Notes: generated from the sequence alone by a model not told the origin. 64,000 nt of DNA from Physcomitrium patens (GCF_000002425.4 NC_037270.1:5499450-5563449); one strand, 5' to 3'. Shown: positions 45,090-58,557, numbered from the stretch's first letter. Program-made: numbers and translations.

Positions 45090-46060
45090 ATTTTAAGGCA
45101 TTATATAGATAAAATTCTTAAAAAAATAAAATAATTATATATTCTATTGAATATCATGCTATAAATTTATTTATCTAATTTAATCATCTTTAATATTTCC
45201 TATATCATTTTTATAGATTTTTTATTTTATTTAAGTTTAAAAATATATATGCATATAACTATATATATTTCTAATTTTTTAATATATAATTTATAATTTT
45301 TATTATATATGATAGGGCCTATATTTTTACCTTAGATATATTTTTTATATTACATTTTTATTCTTTAAAACATAAATAATCTTTAAAATATTAAAAAAAA
45401 TAAATTAAAATATTTTAAATGATATCTTATAAATTTTATTTGTAAAACCACATGATTATATGAATTAAAAAATATATTGGATAAAAAATAATTAAACTAA
45501 GTTTATAGATATTTTTGAGTTTTTAAAGTTTATTGAGAATGTACCTTGATTTGGCAGAATAAAATTTATTATGTAGATAATAATAATAAAAAAATATTTA
45601 ATTTTATAAAAAAAATAAGAAGAAACATTTTATATCTATCTCATGTATCTTTAAGTTTATGGATGCTCTCCATGAACCAATCTCTATTACTATTAAAAGA
45701 TCTTTAAAACCTTGAGGATCTTTTTTTAGGATATTAGAGTTTTATCAAATTTTTAAATTTTTATTAAGAATCTTTTCTAATTTTTTATTAATCACCTTAT
45801 CCTTTCATATCCATCAAAGATTTATTTTTAAATTATTTTAAAGTTTTATATAAAAATTTTTTTTGAATTTAATTTTTTTTATAGACTTAAAATTTATTAT
45901 ATTGATCTTATAACTCTTCTAAAAAAAAAATTCTAAAATATATATTTGCTATTACATAATAACAATTGTATATCAAAAAGTATCATATTCTAATCACTAA
46001 AAAATTTACAACAATTCAACTATTGTTTTATTCTTAGTCTTGAATTTAAACTTATATTTA

Positions 46061-46602
46061 TGTCATGAATATGTAGTTACTTTAATAGTTACTTAAGTAA
46101 TATAATTATATAAAAATATGTAAAAGTAGATTAATTACATAATATCTTCTAAAACAACTTCCTAAAAGCTTCATAGATGTGGTTTGAGCTTTAAACATGT
46201 CTATAGGTGATTTGTAGGTTGGAAATTTGGTTAATAAGTTAGCCACATGCTACATGTGTTGATAGCTTGTCGTACAAGCTAACAATGTGGCGCACATATA
46301 AGAGACTTGTCTTAGAAGTTAAGATACATGTCTTGCAAATTAAACACATGTTGGAGGTTCTATAGAATATTGTTACGTAGTTCCTGTATAGATAGTATAT
46401 ATAGAAACAAAAATGAAGCCTTCTTCACTCTTGTCAATGCCTTTTTAGTATTTAGTCTTGTTTCAAGACTTTCTAGTCTTCTTATCTTTAATAATACTCA
46501 TTTTAGTTTAGTATATTACTATCTTTGAGTGATTTCATAGTCTTTTCAAATAATACAAGAGTGTATTGAGATTTTCTTTCTTTGAGATTCATATCCTTGA
46601 TA
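46061..46602 (+). repeat. Solo LTR of the D/E/F chromovirus family
   Basis: This 542-bp LTR begins TGTCATGAATATG and ends TCCTTGATA. It contains TATA at about 46396-46403 and the 30-nt hairpin position at 46406-46435. It is flanked by perfect ATTTA duplications (46056-46060 and 46603-46607) with no internal sequence, the product of recombination between the two LTRs of a former full element. Confidence 0.9.
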
Positions 46603-46878
46603 ATTTAATTTAATATTATTTGATGGATTTTATATTTTTTATATTTTTATTTAATTTATTTCTAATATTATTTTCAATCTAATACTAATTTTATAACTTA
46701 ATCTTAATTTATTTTTTTCAAATATATTTTTAATTATTTAAAAAAAATTAGATTATTTATATTAAAATTTTAGATTTTTAAAGATGTATCTTTTTCAGAG
46801 ACATAAATCATTAAAAAATTCTAAAGGGACAATATATTCTTGTAACACTCAATAAAAAATAAAATAAAATAAAAAATA

Positions 46879-48270
46879 TATCAAAGATAGATGTACAATA
46901 GAAATTAAAATTATTATTGTCAAATACTAAAAGACTAGAGATTATTGAGCTGAGATAAGAATACAAAAAAAACATTAACAAGAATGAAGAAGGCTTTATT
47001 TTTACCTCTATATATACTATTTCACTAAAGAGCTAATTGATAATGTTTGTTAGGTTATTCAACACATGTCCAACTTGCAAAACATATGTTCAACTTGTAA
47101 AGCAAGTTTTCTATATGTGCATCACGTGGCTAACTTGTAAAACATGTGGTTAATATATGAAATACATAGTCAATTTTTTGGCTAAGTTTTCAATCTACCA
47201 ATCACCTAAAAATACTTATTAAGTCAAATTTCTATCTACAAAGCTTCTAAAAAACTTCTTTATAAAATATTATCAATTATATATGCTTTTATTTCTACTT
47301 AACTTCTCTATCTTCTTATTTATTAATGCCAATGTTGATGTCCATGATATTATACTTCTTCTAAAGACAAGTTATATAAAGAGAAGTAATTATATGTTTA
47401 AAAAGTCTAAAATTTAATAAATTATATTTACTACATACTCTAATCTTTGTCTTCTATAAAGGTAATTAATAGATCATCTCAATTATCAATAGTGTTCCTT
47501 ATTACAATAAGAAGACTACTTTATTATTTGATCATTATTGAAGCCTTTATAACTTCCTTCAAATAAAAAAAAATAGAAAATTATTAAGAATAATTCATAC
47601 CTCTAATAAAATCACCAAATATTGAAAGTTTCTTTTAAGGTTGTAATATCAAATAAGTTGTATCTTACTATCTATTTTTAAAAAAATATGTCATTCTTAA
47701 GAGTCTTCATTTCTATTATGACGTCTTGAAGGTTGTGTCAATTTTAATGCCTTATTTGATAACTTAATAAATAATAGATCTTGAGTTGAATCTATAGATT
47801 GTTGATTATACAAAAATCGTAAATAATAATAGAAGATAAAATATAATATTTATTAAATATGTTTTATTTATTGCAAAGATTTTTTTGAATCTTTATCTTA
47901 GTTTTGATGAATGTTGTGAAAAAAAAGCATTCACTTTCTTTATTGCATTTGCAAGATTCTTCGATGGCTTCCTTGTGCATTTATTAATATCATATTTGTA
48001 CAAAGATACAAGGTAGTTCAACCTATTTTGGAACTACCTTGAGTCTAAGACCTTTGCTTCCTTAAAACCTTGATTGTTATTCACTTCTTTAGGAAGAGGT
48101 GTCATCTTCTTCTTGAAATATCCACTCTATTGTATGGCTTAAGAAAAAATACATGGAACAAGAGATAGAACTTTATAGATTTTAGTATGTGTAATCAATA
48201 ATCTTCATGATTTTGTAAACATAAACAATCAATCCATCAGACATAAGTCACAAATAAAGAAATATTAATA
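46879..48270 (-). mobile_element. Element G: 3' end fragment of a chromovirus
   Basis: A shortened 3' LTR (about 46879-47349, hairpin position 46977-47006) is followed on the minus strand by a very decayed ORF3 (about 47400-47810) and a chromodomain region (about 47930-48130). ORF3 pieces QPSRRHNRNED, FEGSYKGFNNDQII and INYLYR are still readable. Similarity to D stops near 48270. There is no 5' part in the window. Confidence 0.75.
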
Positions 48271-48501
48271 TTCCATGTAGATTATTTTAAGATAATTATT
48301 TGAGTTAATGTGTATTTCATTGAAATGGGACTAAAAGCTCCTGTTTCACTAAGTATCAAAATTTTCTTTGTACAATTTTATTGGTATTTTTTTGAAAATA
48401 ATATATGACCTTGCAATGGACTAAATTTGTTTTGAGGTTTAAGTTGCATGAGTTGTGTAAAAATTTAAAATTCAAATTTAGCAATAACTTTTAAAGAACT
48501 G

Positions 48502-48541
48502 AAAAAAAAAAAAAAAAAAAAAAAACAACAACAACAACAAC
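48502..48541. repeat. Poly(A) followed by (AAC)n
   Basis: An uninterrupted A run leads into five or more CAA units. It may mark the end of an old retroposed sequence, but no body was identified. Confidence 0.8.
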
Positions 48542-48707
48542 ATTAAGCCCAACTTTAGACATTCAAGAAAAAGAAAACATATAAACACACAAGTAATACA
48601 AATTAATGCAAGTTTTTAAAACTCTTTTTTTATGATCTCACAACATCACCTTTCAAGCATAACATATAAGTGGCATGTTTCTAAAATAATGAAAATTTGA
48701 AATTGAT

Positions 48708-48709
<2 letters not shown>

Positions 48710-48738
<29 letters not shown>
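48710..48738. repeat. (TA)n microsatellite
   Basis: A 29-bp AT run. Confidence 0.95.
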
Positions 48739-48741
<3 letters not shown>

Positions 48742-49199
48742 TTTTCCTCCATTATTCATGACACTTTCAAAACAAAGCTGTAAATATGCAAAATGTTGAA
48801 TTGGCATATGGTAATATTGAAGTTATTTTTAACTTTTCTATTTGAAGATGTGGTAACTTTTTCCAGATTTTTATTTTTTCTAAAAGAAAAAACAAAAGAA
48901 ACATGATATCTATAGGACGTAATCAAGAGATGATAAAATTGTACATGATAAGAGCATATTTGATAAAAAGAAAAAGGTGAGTATATTTCTTCAATCTTGA
49001 TGTAATCTCAAAATAAAAATATAAGAAATTAGATAAATAAAATAATTTAATACATGTTTTATAACATCCCACTATTCATTGTAATTTTTTGTTTAAAAAA
49101 AAAAATCAATCATTAATGGACACAAAATCCAACAAAACAAAATCAATGAACACATCACAGATTATAACCACGTAAGCCATGACAGCTTGTCCTATTAGA

Positions 49200-49740
49200 C
49201 ACTTTTTAATCAAATAAAATCCCTTTTAAGGCCCAATGAGGCCATCCACGTTATACACAGCGGATGGAAGCGGAAGACCACGAAATCATCTATCAACGAA
49301 ATCATCAAAAAGGCATTCATCCAAAGGTCCCCTTGGAAATCCTTTTCCCTCACGCGAACTGCCCAAAGTTAGATCTATATACGCATCGCAATTGGTCAAA
49401 CGTGGAAACCAGGAGGTTGGCTGGGCCGGGCGAGGAGCACGGGGGGTATTGGAGCGCTCGGCCCGGCCCGGCCCGACCTGGCCTGGCGGCAACGCCAAAA
49501 GGGCGATTGAGGATAAGAATCTGGGCTATGGATGGCGGAGGAACCACACAGAAGGCCGCTTCCGATTGGCCTGCATGGAAAGTGCGGCTGACAGAAGCGA
49601 CATGAAGTGCCAGCTAAGCATAAAGCAACGCACCAGCGATGGGCTTTAGTCATCCATTGGCGGTCACCTGTGGTGACTTCATCCATCCATATGGATGATC
49701 GACCAATGGGAACGCTGCATGCACCTAACTCACATAAGCT
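49200..49740 (+). promoter_or_regulatory. GC-rich upstream region of the FPF1-like gene
   Basis: This is a sharp rise in GC over 500 bp, with (GCCCG)3 at 49461-49475 and CCAAT-type motifs (CCATTGG near 49654, CCAATGGG near 49704) flanking a palindrome ATCCATATGGAT near 49685. A 137-codon plus-strand ORF (49236-49649) and opposite-strand ORFs overlap here; they look like by-products of high GC. The promoter role is inferred from position. Confidence 0.4.
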
Positions 49741-49941
49741 TGTATGACCAGTGCCGTTCCGGTTTCTGATCGCCCGATCCAGTTAACGCTCTAAAGTATG
49801 TAGTTTGATTTCGGGTTGGATTCTTCGGAGGTGGAATTGTTTTCTCATTTTTAGATTTTTTTTTTTGTTTTATATATATATTTTTACATCTATGGGGCGT
49901 TTTTTTTTCTTCGGGAGTGGGGAGGGGGGTGGGGATTTACC

Positions 49942-50274
49942 GTGAGTAGCGACAATCCAGCTGTGGTGAGCAAATGATATCGTTGCTTGTTGGCAGAATG
50001 AGACAATGCTGATAATGTCGAGCGAGAGGGGAGGCATTGGCAAAGCGGCAGAAGGGGGCGAGTTCCAGTGATTGGTCACAAGCCCTTTACTTTTTGGGTT
50101 GCAGATTATAACTTTGAGTTTGCGTCACTGAGTGAGGGAGGAGAGTGAGCTTCGAGGTTCTTTTATTGGTTTTTTTACTATATTTATTTTTTCTTTTCTT
50201 TTTCTTTTTCTTTTTTGTTGTTTTTGTTTTTTTTTTTAGTTTTCTCTGTTTTGTTTTTCCTACTTTTGTTGCAG
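49942..50274 (+). other. Possible first 5'-UTR intron
   Basis: A GTGAGT donor at 49942 and an acceptor GTTGCAG ending at 50274 are separated by 333 bp. The 3' part is T-rich (50160-50260), typical of plant introns. This is a prediction from splice signals only. Confidence 0.35.
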
Positions 50275-50476
50275 GAGGGATTAGTAACACGTAGGATTGA
50301 TAATTGAGCTTTCAGAAGATGGGATTAGGCGAGGGCAAGTAAGGCTGACATAAGTGGAAGTTCCGGTCGGCAGTGGCCAGTCCCCACAAGCGTTAGGGAG
50401 ACATCCGGTTGAAGACGCAAGCGCGGTGCGTGTTGGGGTTCGACGGTGGATGGGATATGTGAATTAAGGGAGTTTC

Positions 50477-50710
50477 ATGGATCGGATTCGTCTGCCGAAA
50501 GGTAGCCATAAATCAATGCAAAATGTGGCACGCGACTTTGGTTACGGAATAGAAGTATTACCTCACGTCGAGAGGACTTCCAAGGTAGAACCGGCACGGA
50601 CAAGTTGTAGGTGGGTGAGGAACGAGTCCACGGAGTCGACCTGGCTATGCTGTGACGATGCCACAAGTTGGTACATGTCACGGTTGGATTTTGATAAATT
50701 GAGGGAATAA
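50477..50710 (+). CDS. Possible upstream ORF in the FPF1-like leader
   Basis: A 77-codon ORF lies between the predicted leader introns, starting MDRIRLPKGSHKS. It has no recognised domain. Other upstream ATGs (for example 50866) open further short frames. If the leader is transcribed as predicted, these would reduce translation of the main frame. Confidence 0.25.
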   Translation: MDRIRLPKGSHKSMQNVARDFGYGIEVLPHVERTSKVEPARTSCRWVRNESTESTWLCCDDATSWYMSRLDFDKLRE

Positions 50711-51065
50711 AACGAGGATATTATTAGCCTGGGGGGTGTCTGCATCTCTCTGACTCCGTTGCCGACGTCGTCCCAGGCAGCGTCTTGATCTTGTGTTGCC
50801 TATTGCCTTGAATAGTGGAAATTGCTTCTGCCAGCACGTTCCGGGGTAGCCGTTATAGAATGTAGTTGCGACTTGTTTTCGACACCCCTCAGTACCTCTG
50901 CGACGGACGGTCTGCAAGGTCTTCTCTCATCTCCACAGGCTTCACGTGGAGGTCCGAGTCAGGTTACCTTATCCTGCCCACGGAGAAGTCGGGAAACCAT
51001 CATCGGCTCATGTACAAGCTCCTGCCATCTCCTGCTAGAACCTTGAAGTTGTCAGTGGGCTGCAG

Positions 51066-51937
51066 GTAACCTGTTCGATTCAGGCGAGTTGGTGCACAAG
51101 AATGGTAGCCAGATCATGAGCAGCGATGGTAGGGTTTTGGTAGACGCGGAATAGTTGGCTGTTAGGAAGGAGTATGCTTGTGCCCCAATGTAGTCGAAAC
51201 CATGGTTTGCTGGCTGCAAAGCCGATTGACCTGTGATTGCTTGTGTTTGTTTTTTGTTTTATTTTTAATTTTTAATTTTTCTGACAGTGTTTAAACTTTC
51301 TAGAGTAGTTTCTTTGTTGGATGTGATACAGAAGTCATAAGCCTGCAACTTTCAAAGTGTAACGGTTTTGGATGAGATACAAAATCATGTCTTTCTCTCC
51401 TTCAATTGCGTAAGCAGAGGTTTACGGTGGGACTTTTCGTACTAGATGTACCACGAGCATATGGTTTCGCAGCAGTTGTAGATTTCTGATGCTTTCCGGA
51501 TACGACGAAGATGAGGTCACCATGTCGTGATCCTGCCTAAATTATAATAAACTGAGAGCCAAGTGCATGCTTGATGGATTTGTGCGAATGACGGGAATTA
51601 CTAACGCAGCCTTTCACTTGACAGATCCGGTTGGGATTATATTTGAGACGCTTTCTAATTTGTGGCTCATTTAAACCTTTCGATTTTCCACATTAAATTG
51701 TGAATAATCTTCACAACAACTTCGCACCCTTCCGCTTTGCTAGCTAGCAGTGCTGCTCTTCTTTATAATGTTGTGCTTGAGCCATTGAGTTTCTCAAACT
51801 CATAGTTTGCATACAACTCAACCCGCCTATACTAACACAAAACTGTATTTTTTTTAACCATGCCATCTGTCGAATGTCACATATGTTTAGACTCTCATTG
51901 GGAACCCATCAACAACGAATGTGAATCGCTGTTGCAG
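51066..51937 (+). other. Possible second 5'-UTR intron
   Basis: The donor CAG|GTAACC at 51066 and acceptor GTTGCAG ending at 51937 would remove 872 bp and place 50 bp of leader before the ATG. The segment is T-rich in places. This is inferred from signals only. Confidence 0.35.
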
Positions 51938-51987
51938 GCAAGATTGAAGCAAACTCCAGCGTGGTAGACCAAAAAAAGCTGAACTAA

Positions 51988-52329
51988 ATGGGAGGAGTGT
52001 GGATGTTCAAGGAGGGATTCACACAGCTTGTTGAGAACCCACTAGCGGAGCCACTAGATGGCAGGAACATGACAGGGGTGCGACGCAAGGTGCTGGTCCA
52101 TGTTGCTACAAACGGAGCCATTACAAACTACGATCAGCTGGAAGAGAAGTTGAGAGAGAAGGGGTGGACTCGATACTATGCTGGTGACTCCAATCTGCGG
52201 CAGTATCACAAGAGCGATTGCACTAATGATCTCATCTCTTTACCCAAATCCTTCGCTTACATTAAAACCATGCACATGTACGACATCGTGGTCAAGGTCC
52301 CAAATACCTTCGTTGTTCGAGATTCCTGA
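51988..52329 (+). CDS. FPF1: FLOWERING PROMOTING FACTOR 1-like protein
   Basis: The frame is complete and intact at 113 residues, close to the usual 110 for this small plant family. Recognisable segments in order are GGVWMFKEGFTQLVENP (residues 2-18), RRKVLVH, NGAITNYDQLEEKLREKGW with RYY, and near the C-terminus SLPKSF, KTMHMYDIVVKVPNTFVVRD. An in-frame TAA lies directly before the ATG, which fixes the start. Family members are small soluble proteins that promote flowering and affect growth and gibberellin responses in angiosperms; the role in a non-flowering plant is unknown. The gene sits alone in a GC-richer island between transposon-derived regions, with AATAAA at 52417. Codon use is balanced, unlike the flanks. 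Confidence 0.92.
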   Translation: MGGVWMFKEGFTQLVENPLAEPLDGRNMTGVRRKVLVHVATNGAITNYDQLEEKLREKGWTRYYAGDSNLRQYHKSDCTNDLISLPKSFAYIKTMHMYDIVVKVPNTFVVRDS

Positions 52330-52416
52330 CGCATCTTTAGATCGTGAGTAAGCGAGAGATCTAAGTAGCAGCTTTTTTCATGAAAACTGGCCTCCTTGAC
52401 ACGTTTGAGGTAGTTC

Positions 52417-52422
52417 AATAAA
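52417..52422 (+). terminator. Polyadenylation signal candidate
   Basis: AATAAA lies 88 bases after the FPF1-like stop codon. Confidence 0.5.
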
Positions 52423-52620
52423 ATTGCATGGAACTCTCAACATGATTCATTATCATATATTTGGTAGACCATGCACAACCATACACATACCAATAGATAG
52501 TCTTCTGTGAGTGCAGTAGCAGATGATGATACATACCCACAAGGTCATATCCTTTTCGGTTCATTCTCCTTAGAGTAGTAGTTAGTCAGATGATATAATT
52601 TAATGTGATACTCTGGCATA

Positions 52621-52662
52621 ATATCAAAGTTACGTGATATCAAAATTACATGATATCAAAGA
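52621..52662. repeat. 16-bp tandem repeat, about 2.6 copies
   Basis: The units ATATCAAAGTTACGTG and ATATCAAAATTACATG are followed by a partial third copy. They lie about 200 bp downstream of the polyadenylation signal candidate. Confidence 0.8.
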
Positions 52663-55600
52663 TAAAACCATGAATGAATAAAACAGATACTGTATGTTGG
52701 AATTTTTTTGGAGAATGAAAAAACGAAAAAGAAATGGCGCTGTAAAGAAAAAATCATACACATAGAATGAGAGATTCCAAGTAGTTTATGTTATGATGTT
52801 CTAATGAAAACAGAAGATGACTTAAAAAAAAGAGTATTGGTCATGTTAAAAAAGGTGGGTCACTCTAGTTTAATATTTGAAAAATTAGATTAATGTCAAT
52901 TCTCAAAGTAGAAAATTATGCAGTAAAGTAAATAAAGGTTGATTCTTACTTTAAACATTACCTGCAACATCAATTATTGTAAAACTATCTGCTTTATTTC
53001 TTCAAAGAACAAAAAGCATAAATCAATGCCAAAATAGGAATGTTTTACATTTATCTATAGTAAATGACAAGATTAAAAAAGATATTATACTAAACATCCG
53101 AATGTGTATAACAACAACTTGAATGTGGTTCAAATTAATTAGACCATCTAAATTACATGAATTTTTAATAAATATGTATTTTATAGATAATTGCAAATTT
53201 ACAATTGCAAAGATTCAATAAATAAATAAATAATTTTCATAAAATCATAGATATAATACTAAAATTTAATTTTCCACATTCAGATAATTAAGTGATTTTA
53301 CTTTAACACTAAGATTCATTATGAATTTGAAAAATGTAATAAAATGATATCATATAAAGTAGTTATAATTTAAATTCATTTTAAAATTATTTAAGTAATA
53401 ATTATTATCTATAAAATTTTATTTTAATTTACATTATATTATATACTTAAAATATTAAAATTTAATATTTTATGATAATTCTAATTTATTTTCAATTTAA
53501 ATATAGTATTTTTAATTTAAAATTTAAAAATAAAATTTAATAATACATTATAAAATTTATACTCATTATAAAATTTAATAATTTGCAACTCAAAGTTTTT
53601 AAAGTTACACAAAAATAAAAATTCTAATAGTAAATATAATTATCACACCAAAAAAGAAATCATAAATAATATATGAATTTTGTAACGAATTCAAAATTTT
53701 AAATTTATTTATAAATTAGAAATAAAAATATTTCTAAATATTGTTAGTTAAATTCATGAATTACCAAATCAAATATAGTCTTAATGGGCGTAAAAGTATA
53801 AATTAATTAATTCCATATATTCTAAATATTTATTATAATATAAAATAACACATATAGATGGAAGGCGAATAAAAAAAATAAGAACTATAAAAAAGTTAAG
53901 TTTTTAATTACATAATATTTCATTTTTTATACTTATTATTAAATTATATTATTTTTTTTACAAATAAAATTAACTTATTTATTAATTAATTTATTTATAA
54001 TAAAAAACTATATCATTTAAATAAAAAAAAAATTCTTTACATTATCTTAAAAAGAAATAAAAATTCAAGTTCCAATATTATCTAAAATTTTTGAACAAAC
54101 AGAAATAAGTAGAAGAGTGTAGATACAAGTGAAGTAGATAAAAATCTCTTCAAGAAAAACAAAAAAAGTATACAAAAGTTATTAGAAGACCATTTGCCAT
54201 CTGGCTACAAGAACATTTTTATAGAACATTTTCATAGTAAAGCATAATAAAAATGGAAGAAAAGAAAAGAAAAGAAAACTAATAAGACACTTGTATTTAA
54301 TACTATCATTTGGTATTATATTCCTAAATATGTTGAAAATGTACATAAGAAAAATAAAATATCTTTAAGAAAACTATTTATACCAATTTATAAGTTTGCA
54401 AAGAAAGTCAAGAAAAATTAATTAAAATAGCATCAGATTTTTTAAATTTAGATTTTAGAATTTAAATTTACAAAACATCAATTAATGAGAACTATTAAGT
54501 AATTAGGATTAATAATAGAAATATAAGCATTAAATACAAAAAAGGCTAAACTCATTGATGGTCCTTTGGTATCAAAGTTTATTACTAAAATATAATTCAT
54601 TTCAAAAGTATATATATATATATATACATGCATAATTTATAAATTTTTTTTATAAAAAAAATACTAAAGTGATAGAAGTTAGTAAGAATATTCTAACTAA
54701 TAATATTGACAAACTTGCAAGGAAGATAGATCTAGTCAAAAAAATATCAAAAAATATCAAAAAAATTAAAAAGATATTTTTGAATATTTTTAAATGAGAA
54801 ATTATTTATAAAAAAAAATGTATTGGCTCTAATAAAATATTTCTTATAGACCAAAAACTTTCTTTTACAAAATGCAACTTGCCAATGATAGAGGAATATA
54901 TATATATTTAAATTTATATTAAGATAATGATTAATTTATTATTAATTAATAATTAATCATAATATAAAATTTAATGCTATATTGTGTGTTCAAAAATATC
55001 TCATATTGGCCTTTGTTTTATAGAAACTATAATCATTTATTTTCTTTATTATTTTATATTTTATTAGAAATTTTTAAAGATGTTCTTTTATTTATTTTTT
55101 ATATATTTACTATTTTTTACGTATTTCATGGAAAATAACCAAGATTTATTATGCTTTATAATAAAAAAATATGATATAATTCAATATTATAATAGATAAT
55201 ATAGATAAAAATGTAATATATTTTAATATGGACTTATGTTTTAAATATTTTAAAATATAATTTTCAATATTTAATTGATATTTTTTGGGTTCCATATTAT
55301 ATAATTTATAAAATTATTATTAATATTTTTAGAAAATATTCAAGATTTACAAACTCTATATAGAATCTCTCTAGAATAATATAATTATAATTCATAAAAT
55401 ATTTATATGATAGTTATTATGTATAATTAAAAGAAAAACTTTAACTATAATTTGGAAAATAGTTGGATTCTTGGAGATGTTTTAATTTAAGGCTAAGTCA
55501 TTTAAAATTTTATCAAGGTTTTAAAGATACTTTTTATAATTATTTTAGGATTTAAGATAAATCTTATTTTAAGATTCAATAATAATTTATTATATTTATT

Positions 55601-56425
55601 ATTATTATTTTGAATAAAAATAATGTTACTATTAATATTAATTTTCAGTCAGATCTGCTTTTTTCCTACCAATAATAGTACATCAAATATCATGAAGGTT
55701 CTTATACATATTATTTTAATACAAAACACTTGATATGCCCTTATTCATTTGTATTCTATGGCTCTATTTTATCTCAAAATTATTTTCATTTTTTAAAATC
55801 TTTGGAAATTTTTTTTCTTGATTAATTAGAATATCAAATTATATTTTTCTTTATTGCTTTTAAATATAAAATTGAAAAATCTCATTTTAAGTCAATACTA
55901 GTTGTTTTTTGTGGAGGTGTTTATTTTCAATACTTAGAGTTTTTTTTTCTTCTACTTTATTTTTCAATATTCTTTAATTAAGAATTAGATTCATAATATA
56001 ATTAATCTCTAAATTTCTTGAGTTGTCACAAATAAAGAAATTAATCACTTTTGACCTTTTTAAATTTCAGATCAATAAAATATAAATGTTTTTAGACTTC
56101 ACACTAATAGAAGAGACTCTAAAATTACATGATGTAAAGATTAGAAACTTTCTATCAAAAAAACCTATTCTTTGAAGAAACAGTCTTTAATGAGAAATAT
56201 TTCATTTCCTTCAATTTTTTAATAATAAATCAAAACAAGATTTTAAATATCAAAACCAAGTATGATGGAACTATATACAAATTTAAAAATATAATTTATG
56301 GAACTAAATAACTTACATCAATATCTCAGTTATAAAAACCACTTTATGGGCTTATATGGTATAGTTGATTTTTTGTATCAATGACTTAATAAAACTGCAA
56401 CACGACTTTTGTGTTGATGTATGCT

Positions 56426-56458
56426 TATATATATCTATATATATATATATATATATAT
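56426..56458. repeat. (TA)n microsatellite, imperfect
   Basis: An AT run with one interruption. Confidence 0.9.
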
Positions 56459-56765
56459 TTATAAAGATATTAATATATGCACATACATATATGATTATAG
56501 CATATCATAGTATAATATATATTGATACTTTATTTTTTTATTAATTAAATTATAAAATTTAAATAAAAAATAAATATTACAAACATATATATTATATTTA
56601 TAATATATATTTTATATACTAATTCATATAATTTTATTACTAAAAAAACTTTAATATATATTTAAAAATGTGTTATATTTTTGAACTTATTTTCTTTATT
56701 TGTTGATATTATTTTAAAATATATAATAAATATTCCAAATATTACCTGTTTTTAATAATTTAAAA

Positions 56766-56770
<5 letters not shown>

Positions 56771-56811
<41 letters not shown>
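56771..56811. repeat. (TA)n microsatellite
   Basis: A 41-bp uninterrupted AT run. Confidence 0.95.
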
Positions 56812-56813
<2 letters not shown>

Positions 56814-57417
56814 AAATATTTTGGTGATATAGGTTTAAAAATATTATCATTAACTATAAATACAAGGATTTTGATCATATTCAATCAAAAAAATTGTATA
56901 ACTAAATTATTTGATGAATGTAATTACTTTCTATTAGTCTTTAAAGCAATAAAATATCTAATAAAGTAAAAATATTCTATTCCTTTTCAATAGAATATTA
57001 AACATTTTAAGTTATTGATAGTTCAATACATGATAAATATAACTTTATGCAAAAATATTCTTTTATAATTAATAAAATTTTATTATTATTATTTAATTTT
57101 AAATTAAAAAAATATTAATTTAAAAAATGTATTAAATAATTACCTCTGATTAATATTTAATATTAAGCCATTAAAGATGAAAATATCCTACAAGGTTGTT
57201 CATTAGTTTTAGAAAAAAAGAAATTAAAAAAAAATTCATGTTTTATTTTTTATCTTTACGGTTTTTTAAATTATTGGTTAATTAAATTAATTTTTTATAT
57301 GTACTCTCCTAAATTTAAATGCATTTATTCAAAAAAATATCATAACGAATATTATGTAAATAGTAAGATTCTTATCAAGATTTAAATTTATACTAAATAA
57401 TACTACAACTATCAATC

Positions 57418-57444
<27 letters not shown>
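57418..57444. repeat. (TA)n microsatellite
   Basis: A 27-bp AT run. Confidence 0.95.
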
Positions 57445-57448
<4 letters not shown>

Positions 57449-58162
57449 TTTAAATATTTTTAATTATAACTGAAAAAAATAAATTTTAATGTTTACAAAG
57501 AAATTAAAAAATTAATAATAATTGAAACCTTTATTTATTTATTTTTGGCATTTATAATCATGCATTTATATCATAGACACATAGAATGACGTATTTGATA
57601 GTTTTATAATTATAAATTATTAATATAATTATAATTTTAATAAATTCTTTATCTGTAATAGTTTTTTATCAAAATTTTAATTATATCTATGAATTGTAGA
57701 AGTATGATGTATTTTTATTTTTACTTTTATTTTTTCTTTATTGTATTTTATTTAATTATTAAAGTTAATATAAAATTCATTATTCTAATTATAATTCAAT
57801 CCAAAATAATATATCAATCATACCATATTAAATAAATTTTACTAATTTAAAGTGTAAACCTATCATTTTGAGAAGGATTGATTCTATATTAGTTTCACCA
57901 ATTAATATTCAAGAAGAATGTAATTACTCTAATATAAAGAATCTAAGATTATAAAAAAGTTAGTATAAACTTTACTTTTAAAAAAAGTAGCTTAATTCTT
58001 ATTAGTATAATGTATTAGAAATTATTATACATAAGTTATATTTGTATATTTGAATTATAGTTAATATGGTAAGAATTTTTTTTTCAGAAAATACCTATGG
58101 CCATTAATAGAAATAATATTATTTATATTAGTTTTATTATAATTTAATTTAAAATGAAAAAA

Positions 58163-58166
<4 letters not shown>

Positions 58167-58204
<38 letters not shown>
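58167..58204. repeat. (TA)n microsatellite
   Basis: A 38-bp AT run. Confidence 0.95.
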
Positions 58205-58210
<6 letters not shown>

Positions 58211-58430
58211 AAATAAAATAATATCTTTGAATAAAAAGTAACAATAATTAGAATGAAATCTAGACCTACAAAGAATATCATCAAATTTTTAGCACATCCT
58301 AAGTAAGTTGAAGTTTAAAAAATATTCTTTCAATAAAAATAATTAGTCTTAAATATTTATACTTATTGACTTTTAACTTATTTTTGCTAAACTTTATTGC
58401 TAAAATTAATGATTGGCTAATAGCAACAAG

Positions 58431-58434
<4 letters not shown>

Positions 58435-58484
<50 letters not shown>
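58435..58484. repeat. (TA)n microsatellite, longest in the window
   Basis: A 50-bp uninterrupted AT run. Confidence 0.95.
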
Positions 58485-58487
<3 letters not shown>

Positions 58488-58557
58488 CTAAGTTTTATAA
58501 TTACTTATTTACATAATACTACAAAAAAAGATTTCTTTAAATATTTTATCTTGTAAC

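Larger units (their letters stand above)
41556..46055. other. AT-rich spacer
   Basis: No gene was recognised. A slightly less AT-rich stretch at 41870-42330 has no long ORF of known type and could be an old LTR. Long (TA)n tracts are present. Confidence 0.55.
48271..49200. other. AT-rich spacer upstream of the gene island
   Basis: No gene was found. It holds a 24-nt A run with an (AAC)n tail (48502-48541) and a (TA)n tract (48710-48738). Confidence 0.6.

Noticed and set aside
49236-49649. 137-codon ORF in the GC-rich upstream region
   Set aside because: Overlapping ORFs exist on the opposite strand, composition is GC-biased and no domain is recognised; it is more likely promoter/leader DNA.
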